64,000 nt of DNA. It comes from Streptomyces sp. DH5 (GTDB lineage: Bacteria; Actinomycetota; Actinomycetes; Streptomycetales; Streptomycetaceae). The DNA lies in assembly GCF_020873915.1 (NCBI RefSeq), contig NZ_JAHWGP010000018.1:1-64000 (forward strand), given 5' to 3'. The translations under genes and the position numbers were made by a program. The notes under the pieces were generated by a model, which saw nothing but the letters and a program-made list of their open reading frames with translations, was not told the origin of the DNA and ran no database searches. Below, piece by piece: positions 52,613-61,530 of the stretch (within the stretch, counting starts at the first letter, position 1; each line of letters opens with the position of its first letter).

Positions 52613-54024
52613 CCACCGCACACCCCGGGATGGACCCGAACCGCATGAGCGACTTCCCCCGTTTCCCGTCCGGCTTCGTCTTCGGCGCCGCGACCGCCTC
52701 GTACCAGATCGAGGGCGCGGCCCGCGAGGACGGCCGGGGCCCGTCGATCTGGGACACCTACAGCCACACCCCCGGCCTGGTCGCGAACGGCGACACCGGC
52801 GACGTGGCATGCGACCACTACCACCGCTACCCCGAGGACGTGGCCCTGCTCCGTGACCTCGGCGTCGGCTCGTACCGCTTCTCGGTCGCCTGGCCGCGCA
52901 TCGTGCCCGACGGCTCCGGCCCGGTGAACCCCAAGGGCCTGGACTTCTACTCCCGTCTGGTCGACGAGCTGCTCGAGGCCGGCATCGAGCCCGCCGCCAC
53001 TCTCTACCACTGGGACCTCCCGCAGGCCCTCGAGGACCGTGGTGGCTGGCGGGTGCGGGAGACCGCCGAACGGTTCGCCGAGTACACGGCCGTCGTCGCC
53101 GGCCACCTGGCCGACCGGGTACCGCGCTGGATCACCCTCAACGAACCCTGGTGCAGCGCCTTCCTCGGCTACTCCGTGGGGCGCCACGCCCCGGGCGCCC
53201 GGGAGGGCCGGGGCGCCCTGGCCGCCGCCCACCACCTGCTGGTCGGTCACGGACTGGCCGTGCGGGCGCTCCGGGCCGCCGGGGTCCGCGAGGCCGGCAT
53301 CACCCTCAACCTCGACCACCACCTCCCGGCCACCGACTCCGCCGCCGACCGGGAAGCCGTCGTGCGCGCCGACACCCTGCACAACCTGGTGTGGACGGAA
53401 CCGATCCTCGCCGGGCGCTACCCGGCCACCGAGGAGGACACCTGGGGCGAGCTGATCACCGCGCAGGACTTCCGCCGCGACGGCGACCTGGAGCTGATCG
53501 CGCAGCCGCTGGACTTCCTCGGCGTCAACTACTACCGGCCGATCGTCGTCGCCGCCGCCCCGTACCGGGAGAGCGACCCCGCCCTGCGGGTGGCGACGGA
53601 CAACCGCTACGCCGAGACACCGATGCCGGGGGTCCGCCGCACCGCGATGGGCTGGCCGGTGGCCCCGGACACCTTCACCGGCCTCCTGGTGGACCTGAAG
53701 GAGCAGTACGGCGACGCCCTGCCCCCGGTCCACATCACCGAGAACGGCTCCGCCGAGGACGACGAGGCGGGCCCCGACGGCGCCGTGCACGACACCGACC
53801 GCGTGACCTACCTGCGCGACCACCTCACCGCGCTGCGGGCCGCCATCGACGCGGGGGTCGACGTGCGCGGGTACTACGTGTGGTCACTGCTCGACAACTT
53901 CGAATGGGCCTTCGGCTACGACAAGCGCTTCGGCATCGTCCGGGTCGACTACGGGACCCAGGAACGCACCCCGAAGGACAGCTACCACTGGTACCGCCGC
54001 ATGATCGCCGCCCAGCGCACCTGA
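52609..54024 (+). CDS. Beta-glucosidase, GH1
   Basis: A 471-residue cytosolic glycosidase. The opening [20 protein letters not shown] is the GH1 signature. Acid/base Glu179 is in TLNEPWC and nucleophile Glu378 in ITENGSA. GTG 52609 overlaps the permease stop; ATG 52630 or ATG 52645 are alternatives, the last just before the conserved block. It hydrolyses beta-glucosides after import, completing the degradative route with YicI. Confidence 0.92.
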   Translation: MTTAHPGMDPNRMSDFPRFPSGFVFGAATASYQIEGAAREDGRGPSIWDTYSHTPGLVANGDTGDVACDHYHRYPEDVALLRDLGVGSYRFSVAWPRIVPDGSGPVNPKGLDFYSRLVDELLEAGIEPAATLYHWDLPQALEDRGGWRVRETAERFAEYTAVVAGHLADRVPRWITLNEPWCSAFLGYSVGRHAPGAREGRGALAAAHHLLVGHGLAVRALRAAGVREAGITLNLDHHLPATDSAADREAVVRADTLHNLVWTEPILAGRYPATEEDTWGELITAQDFRRDGDLELIAQPLDFLGVNYYRPIVVAAAPYRESDPALRVATDNRYAETPMPGVRRTAMGWPVAPDTFTGLLVDLKEQYGDALPPVHITENGSAEDDEAGPDGAVHDTDRVTYLRDHLTALRAAIDAGVDVRGYYVWSLLDNFEWAFGYDKRFGIVRVDYGTQERTPKDSYHWYRRMIAAQRT

Positions 54025-54506
54025 CGCGGCCGCGCGTCGGGCCGCGCCCTCACGTTCGCCGGCGGCAGGCGCGGCGCCGTGGGGGCGCGTCCCGGCCCCG
54101 GACGCCGCGGCCCCGGCGCCCGCGGCCCTCGCGGCTCAGCGACGCCTGCCGCCGCCCGCGGCGTTCAGGGTCCGCATCCGGTCGCCCAGCACGAACCCGC
54201 CGTCCTCCAGCCTGCGCAGACAGCCGTCGTGCACGAGCGTGCGCAGCAGGTGGTACGCCGTCGCCGGCGGCAGCCCTCGTCTCCCGCGCGAGCTGCTTCG
54301 CCGGCGCGCCGTTCCGGTGTGCGCTCGCCGCCTCCCGCAGCCGGAAGGCCCGCTGCACGGAGGAGGTCAGCGTCGGGCTCGCACCCGTGCGACCAGCCTG
54401 CGCCGCTCCTCCGCAGCAGGTCAGGGCCGCCCGCGCCGGGATCGTGCCCCTCCCCCCCCGGCCGGTGGGCCGGGGGAGTGGCGCGGGCAGCGCGCCGGTC
54501 CGTCCG
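54025..54506. other. Region with a regulator remnant between GH1 and GH16
   Basis: Mostly occupied by a frameshifted IclR-type remnant (separate entry). The rest is G/C-rich; a CCCCCCCCGGCCGG hairpin-like patch at about 54450-54475 may help end the convergent transcripts. Confidence 0.45.
54136..54430 (-). pseudogene. IclR-family regulator remnant, truncated and frameshifted
   Basis: On the minus strand the N-terminal helix-turn-helix of an IclR protein is readable: GASPTLTSSVQRAFRLREAA, HRNGAPAKQLARET, then, in the next frame, GLPPATAYHLLRTLVHDGCL and RLEDGGFVLGDRMRTLNAAG, ending at TGA 54136-54138. One extra base at T54277 breaks the frame inside the recognition helix region. No start codon is seen in frame and the effector-binding half is missing. 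Natural short IclR-type proteins exist, so only the frameshift proves damage; the upstream end is approximate. Confidence 0.65.
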
Positions 54507-55934
54507 TCAGGGAGCGGGGACCTCGTCCACGAAGGACGTGCCGGCGCCGCGCAGCGCCTGGATCCTCGCGGCGACCTGGGCCGGCGTGAGGACCTGGTCC
54601 TTGACGTGCAGGACGTAGTCGACCTGCTGGTCGTAGGCGCGGGGTGTGGTCGACGTCTGGCCGACGAGGTCGATCAGCCACTGGTTGAAGTTGATCGACA
54701 TGGGACGCTCGGGCAGGTACGCGGCGTCGTGGGTGCCGAAGTGCCGTCCGTCGACGTAGTAGGTGATGGCACTGTCGTCGATGGTGACGACGAGGTCGTG
54801 CCAGCCGGCGAAGCTCTGCCGGCTCTCGCTGTGCTGGTTGACCGCCTGCCAGGGATCGGGGTCGTAGGTCTCCCAGGAGGTCGTGTACAGGATGTGGGAC
54901 GGCTCGCCCCAGCCTCCGTTGGGCAGGTACTCGAAGTCGTACTCGGCGTAGTCGTCGGCCATCGGCGCCCTGAGGTCGTTGATGGTGAAGAAGGTCTGGA
55001 CGACCCGGTCGCCGTCGGGCCCGTACGCGGGGGCGTCGGAGAACCGGACGCGGGCGGCGTAGGTGCCGTTCTTGAACTTCGTCGCGCGGGTGAGGACTTC
55101 GGTGTGGGTGGTGGAGGCGCCGGTGCCGGCGGTGGAGGTCCGCAGGTTCATCACCGAGGTGCCGCCCGGGGAGGCGAAGGTGACCTGCGACGGGTCCCAG
55201 GTGGCGCCGGGCACCCCGGGGCCGCCGGGGTTGGCGCGCACGCTCCAGCCGTGCGCGGAGAGGGCCGGGTCGGTGTGCGAGGTGTAGGCGAAGTCGTCGA
55301 ACAGGGTCTGGCCGCCCTCGCCCGGCGGATCGGTCGGGTCCGTGGGATCGGTGGGGGCGTCGCCCTCGGGGGCGGTGCCCCACACCGTGGCGCCGGCGAG
55401 CTGTGCGGTGACCTTGTGCCAGTCGGTGTACGAGGTCCGGTCGCCGCCGAAGGAGTAGTCGTCGCTCTGCCGGAGCGTCTGCCAGTCGGAGCGGTGGAAG
55501 CGCAGTTGCATGTCCCCGGTGTCGGCGCCCGGGGCCAGTGACCCGGCGGTGGGGGTGAAGCCGATCTCCAGGTAGCGGTCGGCCGTGGCGGTGGGGTGGG
55601 CGAGCGTTCCGAAGGTGCCGGTGACGGAGGAACATCCCCTGACCGCCCAGGAGCAGGCGAAGCGGTAGGAGACGCCCGGGGCGTCGGCCTTGAAGTAGTA
55701 GCGGATCCTCACCTGGCTCAGCTGCACGGGCGACGAACCGGTGTTGCGGACCTTGAACCAGGGCTCGCTCTGATCGGCGGTGGCTCCGCCGGAGCCGGTG
55801 CGGTACTGCACGGTGACGGCGCCCTCGGCAGCGGCGGCGGGGGCCGCGGGAAGGCCGGCCAGAGCGGCACTGCCCAGCAGGGCGGCCAGCGCGAGTGCCG
55901 CGCGGGTGCGGCGACCGGTGGGAGGAGTACTCAT
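54507..55934 (-). CDS. Secreted glycanase, CBM3 + GH16
   Basis: A 475-residue secreted enzyme. After the signal peptide comes a CBM3 cellulose-binding module (residues ~40-190: YRTGSGGATADQSEPWFKVRN, IRYYFKADAPGVSYRF, DDYSFGGDRTSYTDW), a PTDPTDPTDPPG linker and a GH16 jelly roll. Catalytic Glu331, Asp333 and Glu335 lie in the ExDxE motif EYDFEY, the lichenase/xyloglucanase-type form. It should cleave beta-1,3/1,4-glucan or xyloglucan on cell-wall material. Divergent from the GntR gene. Confidence 0.85.
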   Translation of the reverse strand: MSTPPTGRRTRAALALAALLGSAALAGLPAAPAAAAEGAVTVQYRTGSGGATADQSEPWFKVRNTGSSPVQLSQVRIRYYFKADAPGVSYRFACSWAVRGCSSVTGTFGTLAHPTATADRYLEIGFTPTAGSLAPGADTGDMQLRFHRSDWQTLRQSDDYSFGGDRTSYTDWHKVTAQLAGATVWGTAPEGDAPTDPTDPTDPPGEGGQTLFDDFAYTSHTDPALSAHGWSVRANPGGPGVPGATWDPSQVTFASPGGTSVMNLRTSTAGTGASTTHTEVLTRATKFKNGTYAARVRFSDAPAYGPDGDRVVQTFFTINDLRAPMADDYAEYDFEYLPNGGWGEPSHILYTTSWETYDPDPWQAVNQHSESRQSFAGWHDLVVTIDDSAITYYVDGRHFGTHDAAYLPERPMSINFNQWLIDLVGQTSTTPRAYDQQVDYVLHVKDQVLTPAQVAARIQALRGAGTSFVDEVPAP

Positions 55935-56238
55935 CCGTGGTCCTTTCAGGGTGGGGGTGGCGCACGGTGGGTCGTCGGTGCGGCGCGCGTGGGGGCTGCC
56001 GTACGACGGGGAGTGCTGGGTGGCGGCACGGCCCTCCGGATTGACCAGTTGGCCGCCCAGGCTTTACCAGTCGATGTCGAGAGAAGGTGGCATGGACCAA
56101 TGGGGGCGTCAACCCTTGTGTCGAAGAGGGGAGTTGAGGAGCGCGTGGCTCCTGCTCCGGCTACCGGACCAGTTATGGTCGGAGCCGTACCAGTGGCCCG
56201 ACGGCCCGCCCGCGTCCGCCGACGAACGAGAGTCCCGC
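55935..56238. other. Divergent control region of GH16 and GntR genes
   Basis: 304 bases with five copies of ACCA(G/A)T (56044, 56066, 56096, 56168, 56189), one of which forms GACCA-GTTA-TGGTC (56167-56180). TTGACC (56041-56046) with TTACCA 17 bases later could be a promoter toward GntR. No gene in the interval. Confidence 0.55.
56167..56180. promoter_or_regulatory. GntR/HutC-type operator candidate
   Basis: GACCAGTTATGGTC, inverted repeat with five-base arms and four-base spacer, 59 bases before the regulator's ATG. ACCAGT half-sites resemble those of the HutC-type regulator DasR but in the opposite order. Confidence 0.55.
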
Positions 56239-57093
56239 ATGGAGATCGACCCCGCCGCCTCAGGCGCCGTGCTCAAGCGTGAACGGGTCCGCGACGCGAT
56301 CCTGGAGCTCGTCGAGGCCCGGCGCCCGGGTGACGCCATCCCCTCGGAGCGAGCCCTGTGTGCGCGACTGGGGGTGTCCCGGCCGACCTTGCGTGCCGCG
56401 GTGGACGAGCTCGTGGTCGCCGGGCTGCTGGTGCGCGAGCACGGACGGGGCATGTTCGTGGCGGCCGAGAAGATCACCCAGGAACTGGTCTCCGAGCGGG
56501 ACTCCCTCGCGCTGCCCCGGGCCGGCGGGGTGTGGGCCGGCAGGATCCTGGAGTTCCGCACCCTGCCCGCGGGCGCCAGGGTGGGCCGGAGGCTGCGCGT
56601 GTCGCCCGCGGCGCGCGTCCGTTATGTGGCGCGGCTCCGGCTGGTCGACGGCTCGCCCATGGCCATCGAGCACCTGCACGTCCCCGCGGACCTGGTGCCC
56701 GGTCTCACCCGGCAGGAGCTGGAACAGGGCGACCTGTACGAGCACTTCCGGGACCGGCACGGTGTGCGGGTCGGTGAGGCGGTGCAGTCCATCGAGCCCA
56801 CCGTGGTGACCCGCGCCGAGGCGGACCTGCTCGAGGTGCCCGAACTGTCGCCCGCCCTGCTGTTCGAGCGGCTCACCACCGACACCGGCGGGCGCCCGGT
56901 CGAGTACGCCCACTCCCTCTACCGCGGTGACCGCTACCGCATCGTGTCCCGGCTCGCCCTCGGATCCGCCGCCGACCGGCCGGATGTGCCGGAGCCGCCG
57001 GAAGGGCATCATCCGGGCATCCCGCCGGGCGACTTCGCCGCGGGGGCACCGGTGACCTCCTCGACCCGGGGGGTGGTGCAGGGCGACGGCTGA
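56239..57093 (+). CDS. GntR/HutC family transcriptional regulator
   Basis: A 284-residue repressor. The winged helix-turn-helix at residues ~10-75 includes PGDAIPSERALCARLGVSRPTLRAAV; the UTRA ligand-binding domain follows (ARVRYVARLRLVDGSPMAIEHLHVP, VEYAHSLYRGDRYRIVSRL). ATG 56239 starts the conserved part; upstream in-frame residues have no similarity. A ~40-residue polar tail ends the protein. Ligands are probably sugars, given GH16 and GH64 neighbours; multiple half-sites upstream suggest autoregulation. Confidence 0.88.
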   Translation: MEIDPAASGAVLKRERVRDAILELVEARRPGDAIPSERALCARLGVSRPTLRAAVDELVVAGLLVREHGRGMFVAAEKITQELVSERDSLALPRAGGVWAGRILEFRTLPAGARVGRRLRVSPAARVRYVARLRLVDGSPMAIEHLHVPADLVPGLTRQELEQGDLYEHFRDRHGVRVGEAVQSIEPTVVTRAEADLLEVPELSPALLFERLTTDTGGRPVEYAHSLYRGDRYRIVSRLALGSAADRPDVPEPPEGHHPGIPPGDFAAGAPVTSSTRGVVQGDG

Positions 57094-57143
57094 TCCGGCC
57101 ACCGCCGTCCCCACGCGGATCCGGAATCCCCCACTCCCGGCCG

Positions 57144-57189
57144 TTGACAGGTTCATACCAGAGCGGGACGCTTCTGAGAGCGCTCTCAG
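57144..57189 (+). promoter_or_regulatory. GH64 promoter with LacI-type operator
   Basis: TTGACA at 57144-57149 is a consensus -35. The perfect palindrome CTGAGAGCGCTCTCAG at 57174-57189 begins about where the -10 ends, so a bound repressor would block initiation. The -10 itself is not clear. Core shared with the protease operator. Confidence 0.6.
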
Positions 57190-57224
57190 GACGGTTCCCG
57201 GCCACGGTTGAACGGAGAAGGAGC

Positions 57225-58430
57225 ATGCTGCGCACACTCAAACGCCAGGTCATGGCGGTGGGATTGAGCATCGTCACGGCGCTCGGCGGATCACTGCTCG
57301 CCACCGGAGCGTCGTCCCCGGCCCACGCCGCGGTCCCCGACACCATCCCTATGACGATCACCAACGACTCGGGCCTCGGCGGGCAGGTGTACCTCTACAA
57401 CCTCGGCACCCAGCTGTCGACCGGCCGGCAGGGCTGGGCCGACGCCGACGGCACGTTCCACCCCTGGCCCGCCGGCGGCAACCCGCCCGTCCCCGCACCC
57501 GACGCCTCCATCCCGGGCCCGGAGGCGGGGCAGACCAAGACCATTCGCGTCCCGAAGTTCTCCGGCCGCATCTACTTCTCCTACGGGCAGAAGATGGTCT
57601 TCAGGCTGACCACGGGCGGCCTGGTGCAGCCGGCCGTCCAGAACCCCACCGACCCCAACCGGAACATCCTCTTCAACTGGTCGGAGTACACGCTCAACAA
57701 CGACGGCCTGTGGCTCAACAGCACCCAGGTCGACATGTTCTCAGCGCCCTACACGGTGGGCGTCCGGCGCGCGGACGGCAGCACGGTGACCGCCGGGCGG
57801 CTCAGGTCCGGCGGCTACAACGGAGTCTTCGGCGCCCTGAGGAGCCAGCCCGGAGGCTGGGCCAACCTGATCCAGACCCGGCCCGACGGCACCGTACTGC
57901 GCGCGCTGTCGCCGCTGTACGGAGTGGAGACGGGCGCCCTGCCGGCGTCGATCATGGACGACTACGTCAACCGGGTCTGGCAGAAGTACTCCGGCTCGAC
58001 CCTGACCGTCACGCCCTTCGCCGACCGGCCCGACATCAGGTACCACGGCCGGGTGTCCGGCGGCGTCATGCGGTTCACCGACAGTTCGGGCGCCGTCGTC
58101 ACCAGCTTCCACAAGCCCGACGCCTCGTCCGTCTTCGGGTGCCACCGTCTTCTCGACGCACCGAACGACCAGGTGCGCGGACCGATCTCACGCACCCTGT
58201 GCGCGGGGTTCCACCGCACCACCCTCCTCGCCAACCCCGACCAGCCCGACTCCGGCGCGGCCGGCTTCTACCGGGAGCCCGTCACCAACCACTACTCCCG
58301 GATCATCCACGCGCACATGGCCGACGGAAAGGCCTACGGTTTCGCCTTCGACGACGTCGGCCACCACGAGTCCCTCGTCCACGACGGCAACCCGCGCCAG
58401 GCGTCCTTCACGCTCGACCCGTTCAACTGA
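57225..58430 (+). CDS. Secreted beta-1,3-glucanase, GH64
   Basis: A 401-residue exported enzyme. The signal peptide ends near SSPAHAAVP. The GH64 start MTITNDSGLGGQVYLYNLG and later TRPDGTVLRALSPLY, VNRVWQKYSGSTLTV, FGCHRLLDAPND and YREPVTNHYSRIIHAHMADGKAYGFAFDDVG are family features (thaumatin-like fold). No carbohydrate-binding module. ATG 57225 follows AGAAGGAG. It releases laminaripentaose from beta-1,3-glucan in characterised members. Regulated through the adjacent palindrome. Confidence 0.9.
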   Translation: MLRTLKRQVMAVGLSIVTALGGSLLATGASSPAHAAVPDTIPMTITNDSGLGGQVYLYNLGTQLSTGRQGWADADGTFHPWPAGGNPPVPAPDASIPGPEAGQTKTIRVPKFSGRIYFSYGQKMVFRLTTGGLVQPAVQNPTDPNRNILFNWSEYTLNNDGLWLNSTQVDMFSAPYTVGVRRADGSTVTAGRLRSGGYNGVFGALRSQPGGWANLIQTRPDGTVLRALSPLYGVETGALPASIMDDYVNRVWQKYSGSTLTVTPFADRPDIRYHGRVSGGVMRFTDSSGAVVTSFHKPDASSVFGCHRLLDAPNDQVRGPISRTLCAGFHRTTLLANPDQPDSGAAGFYREPVTNHYSRIIHAHMADGKAYGFAFDDVGHHESLVHDGNPRQASFTLDPFN

Positions 58431-58452
58431 TCCCCGTCCGAGGGGAAGATCC

Positions 58453-58482
58453 CCGGACGACGGCCCCCGTGCCGTCGTCCGG
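58453..58482 (+). terminator. GH64 terminator
   Basis: A perfect 12-bp stem, CCGGACGACGGC with GCCGTCGTCCGG, and a six-base loop. Confidence 0.75.
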
Positions 58483-58496
58483 CCTCCCGCACGGCC

Positions 58497-58540
58497 CCGG
58501 CAGCCGGACGGGCCCACCGAACTCCGGCAGCCGGACGGGC
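58497..58540. repeat. 17-bp direct repeat
   Basis: CCGGCAGCCGGACGGGC occurs at 58497-58513 and again at 58524-58540, just after the GH64 terminator. Confidence 0.7.
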
Positions 58541-58612
58541 GGCATGCCGGACGGTGGCCCGGGCAGGCTCCCGGGTGATCACAACGGCCCCGGGGCACCG
58601 TAAGGTGCCCCC

Positions 58613-59710
58613 ATGTCTGCGACGTTGAACGCGGGGAAGACCCGTTCCGCACTGCGCACCTCGGCGCGCGTCTCCGGTGAACTGCTGCTGGTCCTGGTGG
58701 CCGTCGCGGTGGTGCTGTGGATGCTGGGCCGGATGTGGTCGGTGGTCTGGCCCCTCGTGGTCGGGCTGCTCCTCACCACACTGACCTGGCCCCCGGCCCG
58801 CTACCTGCGCCGGCGCGGCATGCCCTCCGCGCTCGCCGCGTCCCTGGTGACCGTGCTCTTCCTGCTGGTGGCCGCGGGCACCGTGGCGCTGATCGCGGTG
58901 CCCGTGGCGTCGGAGTCCGGCAAGCTGGGCGAAGGCGTCGTCGAAGGTGTCCAGAGGCTGCGGGAATGGGCCGCGGGACCGCCGCTGAACATCGACGACG
59001 CGCAGATCTCGGACGCGTTCGACGCCGCGACCGCCCGCCTCCAGGACAGCGCCGGTTCCATCGCCACCACCGCCGTCACCGGCGTGAGCACCGTGGTCAG
59101 CGGTGTGGTCACGGCCGTACTGGCGCTCTTCCTGATGTTCTTCTTCCTCAAGGACGGCCCGCGCTTCCTGCCGTGGCTGCGCCGCCAGCTCCCCGGCCGC
59201 CTCGCGACCGACGTCCCGATCGTGATCGAGCGGTGCTGGCTCACCCTGGGCTCGTTCGTGCGGTCCCAGGCGCTCGTCGGCCTGTTCGACGCCGTCCTCA
59301 TCGGCCTGGGCCTGTGGATCCTCGACGTACCGCTGGTGCTCCCGCTGGCGGTGCTCACGTTCGTGTCGGCGTTCGTGCCCATCATCGGCGCCCTGTTCGC
59401 CGGTCTGGTCGCGGTACTGATCGCGCTGGTGTCCAACGGACTGACGGACGCGCTGCTGGTGCTGGCGATCATCATCGTGGTGCAGCAACTCGAGGGCAAC
59501 GTGTTCCAGCCCGTGATCCAGAGCCGCGGTCTCGGGCTGCACGCGGCCGTCGTGCTGCTGGCGGTCACCCTGGGCGGCAGCCTCGCCGGCATCGTCGGCA
59601 GCCTGCTCGCGGTCCCCGTCGCCGCGCTGATCGCGGTCGTCTGGAACTATCTGCGCGAGCAGCTCACCGACCCGCCGCGGGAACCGGCAGCCGACGGCTC
59701 ACCCAGCTGA
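58613..59710 (+). CDS. AI-2E (PerM) family transporter
   Basis: A 365-residue membrane protein with about seven helices, a long loop near residues 100-150 and the family block FVSAFVPIIGALFAGLVAVLIAL followed by QQLEGNVFQPVIQSRGLGLHAAVVLLAVTLGGSLAGIVGSLLAVP. The family exports small molecules or ions; AI-2 export is shown only for a few. Short neighbours do not specify a substrate. Confidence 0.88.
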   Translation: MSATLNAGKTRSALRTSARVSGELLLVLVAVAVVLWMLGRMWSVVWPLVVGLLLTTLTWPPARYLRRRGMPSALAASLVTVLFLLVAAGTVALIAVPVASESGKLGEGVVEGVQRLREWAAGPPLNIDDAQISDAFDAATARLQDSAGSIATTAVTGVSTVVSGVVTAVLALFLMFFFLKDGPRFLPWLRRQLPGRLATDVPIVIERCWLTLGSFVRSQALVGLFDAVLIGLGLWILDVPLVLPLAVLTFVSAFVPIIGALFAGLVAVLIALVSNGLTDALLVLAIIIVVQQLEGNVFQPVIQSRGLGLHAAVVLLAVTLGGSLAGIVGSLLAVPVAALIAVVWNYLREQLTDPPREPAADGSPS

Positions 59711-59744
59711 CCGGCACACCACCCGCACCGAGAGGAAGCCCCAC

Positions 59745-60962
59745 GTGACGTACGACCTCACCGCCCTGCGCGCCCAGGTGCCCGCGCTGGCCGCCGGCAC
59801 CGCGCACTTCGACGGCCCCGGCGGCACCCAGACGCCGCAGCCCGTCATCGACGCCATCAGCGCCGCGCTCCGCGGGCCCCTCTCCAACCGCGGCGGACTC
59901 CTGCCCGGCGAGCGCAACGCCGACACGCAGGTCACCGAGGCCCGCCGCGCCCTGGCCGACCTGCTCGGCGCCGACCCGGCGGGCATCGTCTTCGGCCGCA
60001 GCGCCACCCAGCTCACCTACGACTTCTCCCGCACCCTCGCCGCCGGCTGGTCGCCCGGCGACGAGGTGGTCGTCACGCGGCTGGACCACGACTCCAACAT
60101 CCGCCCCTGGGTCCAGGCGGCCGAACGGGCCGGCGCCACCGTCCGCCACGCCGGCTTCGACCCGGACACCGGTGAACTCACCGCCGACGACATCCGCGAG
60201 CGGCTCTCCGGACGCACCCGGCTGGTCGCCGTCACCGCCGCCTCGAACCTCATCGGCACCATCCCCCCGATCGCCGAGATCGCACGGATCGTCCACGAGG
60301 CGGGCGCCCTGCTCTACGTCGACGGCGTGCACTACACCGCGCACGCCCTGGTCGACGTCGGGGCGCTCGGCGCGGACTTCTTCGTCTGCTCCCCCTACAA
60401 GTTCCTCGGCCCGCACCACGGAGTGCTCGCCGCACGCCCGGAGCTGCTGGAGACCCTCCACCCGGACAAGCTGCTGCCTTCCACCGACGCCGTGCCCGAG
60501 CGTTTCGAACTGGGAACCCTGCCCTACGAGTTCCTCGCCGGAACCCGAGCGGCCGTCGACTTCCTGGCCGGCCTCTCCGGGCAGCCGGGCGGCGACCGCC
60601 GGGCACGGCTCACCCGCACCTACGAGCTGCTCGAGGAGCACGAGGCCGTCCTGAGGGACCGGCTCGAGAAGGGCCTGGCGGCCCTCGACGGGGTCACCGT
60701 GCACTCCCGTGCCGCCCGGCGCACCCCCACTCTGCTGATCACCTTCGACGGCCACCGCACCGAGGACGCCTACCACTTCCTCGCGGAGCGCGGCGTCCAC
60801 GCCCCCTCCGGCAGCTTCTACGCCCTGGAGGCCTCCCGCCACCTCGGCCTCGGGGACACCGGCGGACTCCGCGTCGGACTGGCCCCGTACACCGACGTCG
60901 ACGACATAGACCGGCTCCTGGCCGGACTGGAGGCCTTCCTGGAGCGGCCGGCACATGAGTGA
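59745..60962 (+). CDS. Cysteine-desulfurase-like PLP enzyme (SufS/NifS-related)
   Basis: A 405-residue class V aminotransferase. The PLP Lys is in FFVCSPYKFLGPHHG; FGRSATQLTYDFSRTLAAGW and LDHDSNIRPWVQAA are cofactor-binding blocks. The start AHFDGPGGTQTPQPV is typical of the cysteine-desulfurase-like subfamily that lacks the catalytic Cys loop of true desulfurases, so sulfur mobilisation should not be assumed. GTG 59745 follows GAGAGGA. Overlaps the DUF1990 gene by 8 bases. Confidence 0.85.
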   Translation: MTYDLTALRAQVPALAAGTAHFDGPGGTQTPQPVIDAISAALRGPLSNRGGLLPGERNADTQVTEARRALADLLGADPAGIVFGRSATQLTYDFSRTLAAGWSPGDEVVVTRLDHDSNIRPWVQAAERAGATVRHAGFDPDTGELTADDIRERLSGRTRLVAVTAASNLIGTIPPIAEIARIVHEAGALLYVDGVHYTAHALVDVGALGADFFVCSPYKFLGPHHGVLAARPELLETLHPDKLLPSTDAVPERFELGTLPYEFLAGTRAAVDFLAGLSGQPGGDRRARLTRTYELLEEHEAVLRDRLEKGLAALDGVTVHSRAARRTPTLLITFDGHRTEDAYHFLAERGVHAPSGSFYALEASRHLGLGDTGGLRVGLAPYTDVDDIDRLLAGLEAFLERPAHE

Positions 60963-61482
60963 CGGCACCGGCCTGAGCTACCCGGCCCGCGGTGCCACCG
61001 CCCCGGACAGCCCGTTCTGGCCCGGGTCCCCGGCCGGGTTCCGCCGGTACGCGAGGACCGTGACGATCGGGCACGGGGACGACACCTGGGCGGCGGCCAG
61101 GCACGCCGTGGTGCGCTGGGAGGTCAAACGCCGCAGCGGCTTCTCCGTCGCCCCGGCCGACGGAGGCGGCCTGCGGGTGCGGGAGAGCGGGCGCTACACC
61201 ATCACGGCCGGACCCGGCCGGTTCGCCGTCCGCGAGCCGGTCGAGGTCGTCGCCGTGGTGGACACCGGGAACCGGTGCGGCTTCGCCTACGGCACCCGCT
61301 GGGGCCACCCGGTCAGCGGGGAGGAGGCCTTCATCGTGCACCGGGACGGTGACGGCCGGGTCCTGCTGACGCTGCGCTCCCTGACCCGGGCGGCGCCCGC
61401 GGGCCCCTGGCGGTTGCTCTTCCCCGTCCTGCTCCTCGCCCAACTCGGTGTCCGCGCCCGCTACCTCCGCGCGCTGCGGTGA
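60955..61482 (+). CDS. DUF1990 family protein
   Basis: A 175-residue protein with the DUF1990 blocks RRYARTVTIGHGDDTWAAARHAVVRWEV and FAYGTRWGHPVSGEEAFIVH. A hydrophobic stretch near the C-terminus (LLFPVLLLAQLGVRARYL) may be a membrane-associated helix. Function unknown. ATG 60955 is inside the preceding gene, implying coupled translation. Confidence 0.8.
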   Translation: MSDGTGLSYPARGATAPDSPFWPGSPAGFRRYARTVTIGHGDDTWAAARHAVVRWEVKRRSGFSVAPADGGGLRVRESGRYTITAGPGRFAVREPVEVVAVVDTGNRCGFAYGTRWGHPVSGEEAFIVHRDGDGRVLLTLRSLTRAAPAGPWRLLFPVLLLAQLGVRARYLRALR

Positions 61483-61530
61483 ACGCCGCCGGGCACGGCG
61501 CCGCCCGGTGAGGCGTGACATCGTGGGCGC

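Noticed and set aside
54025-54506. Intact ArsR or IclR regulator gene
   Set aside because: The helix-turn-helix is split between two frames and the ligand domain is absent.
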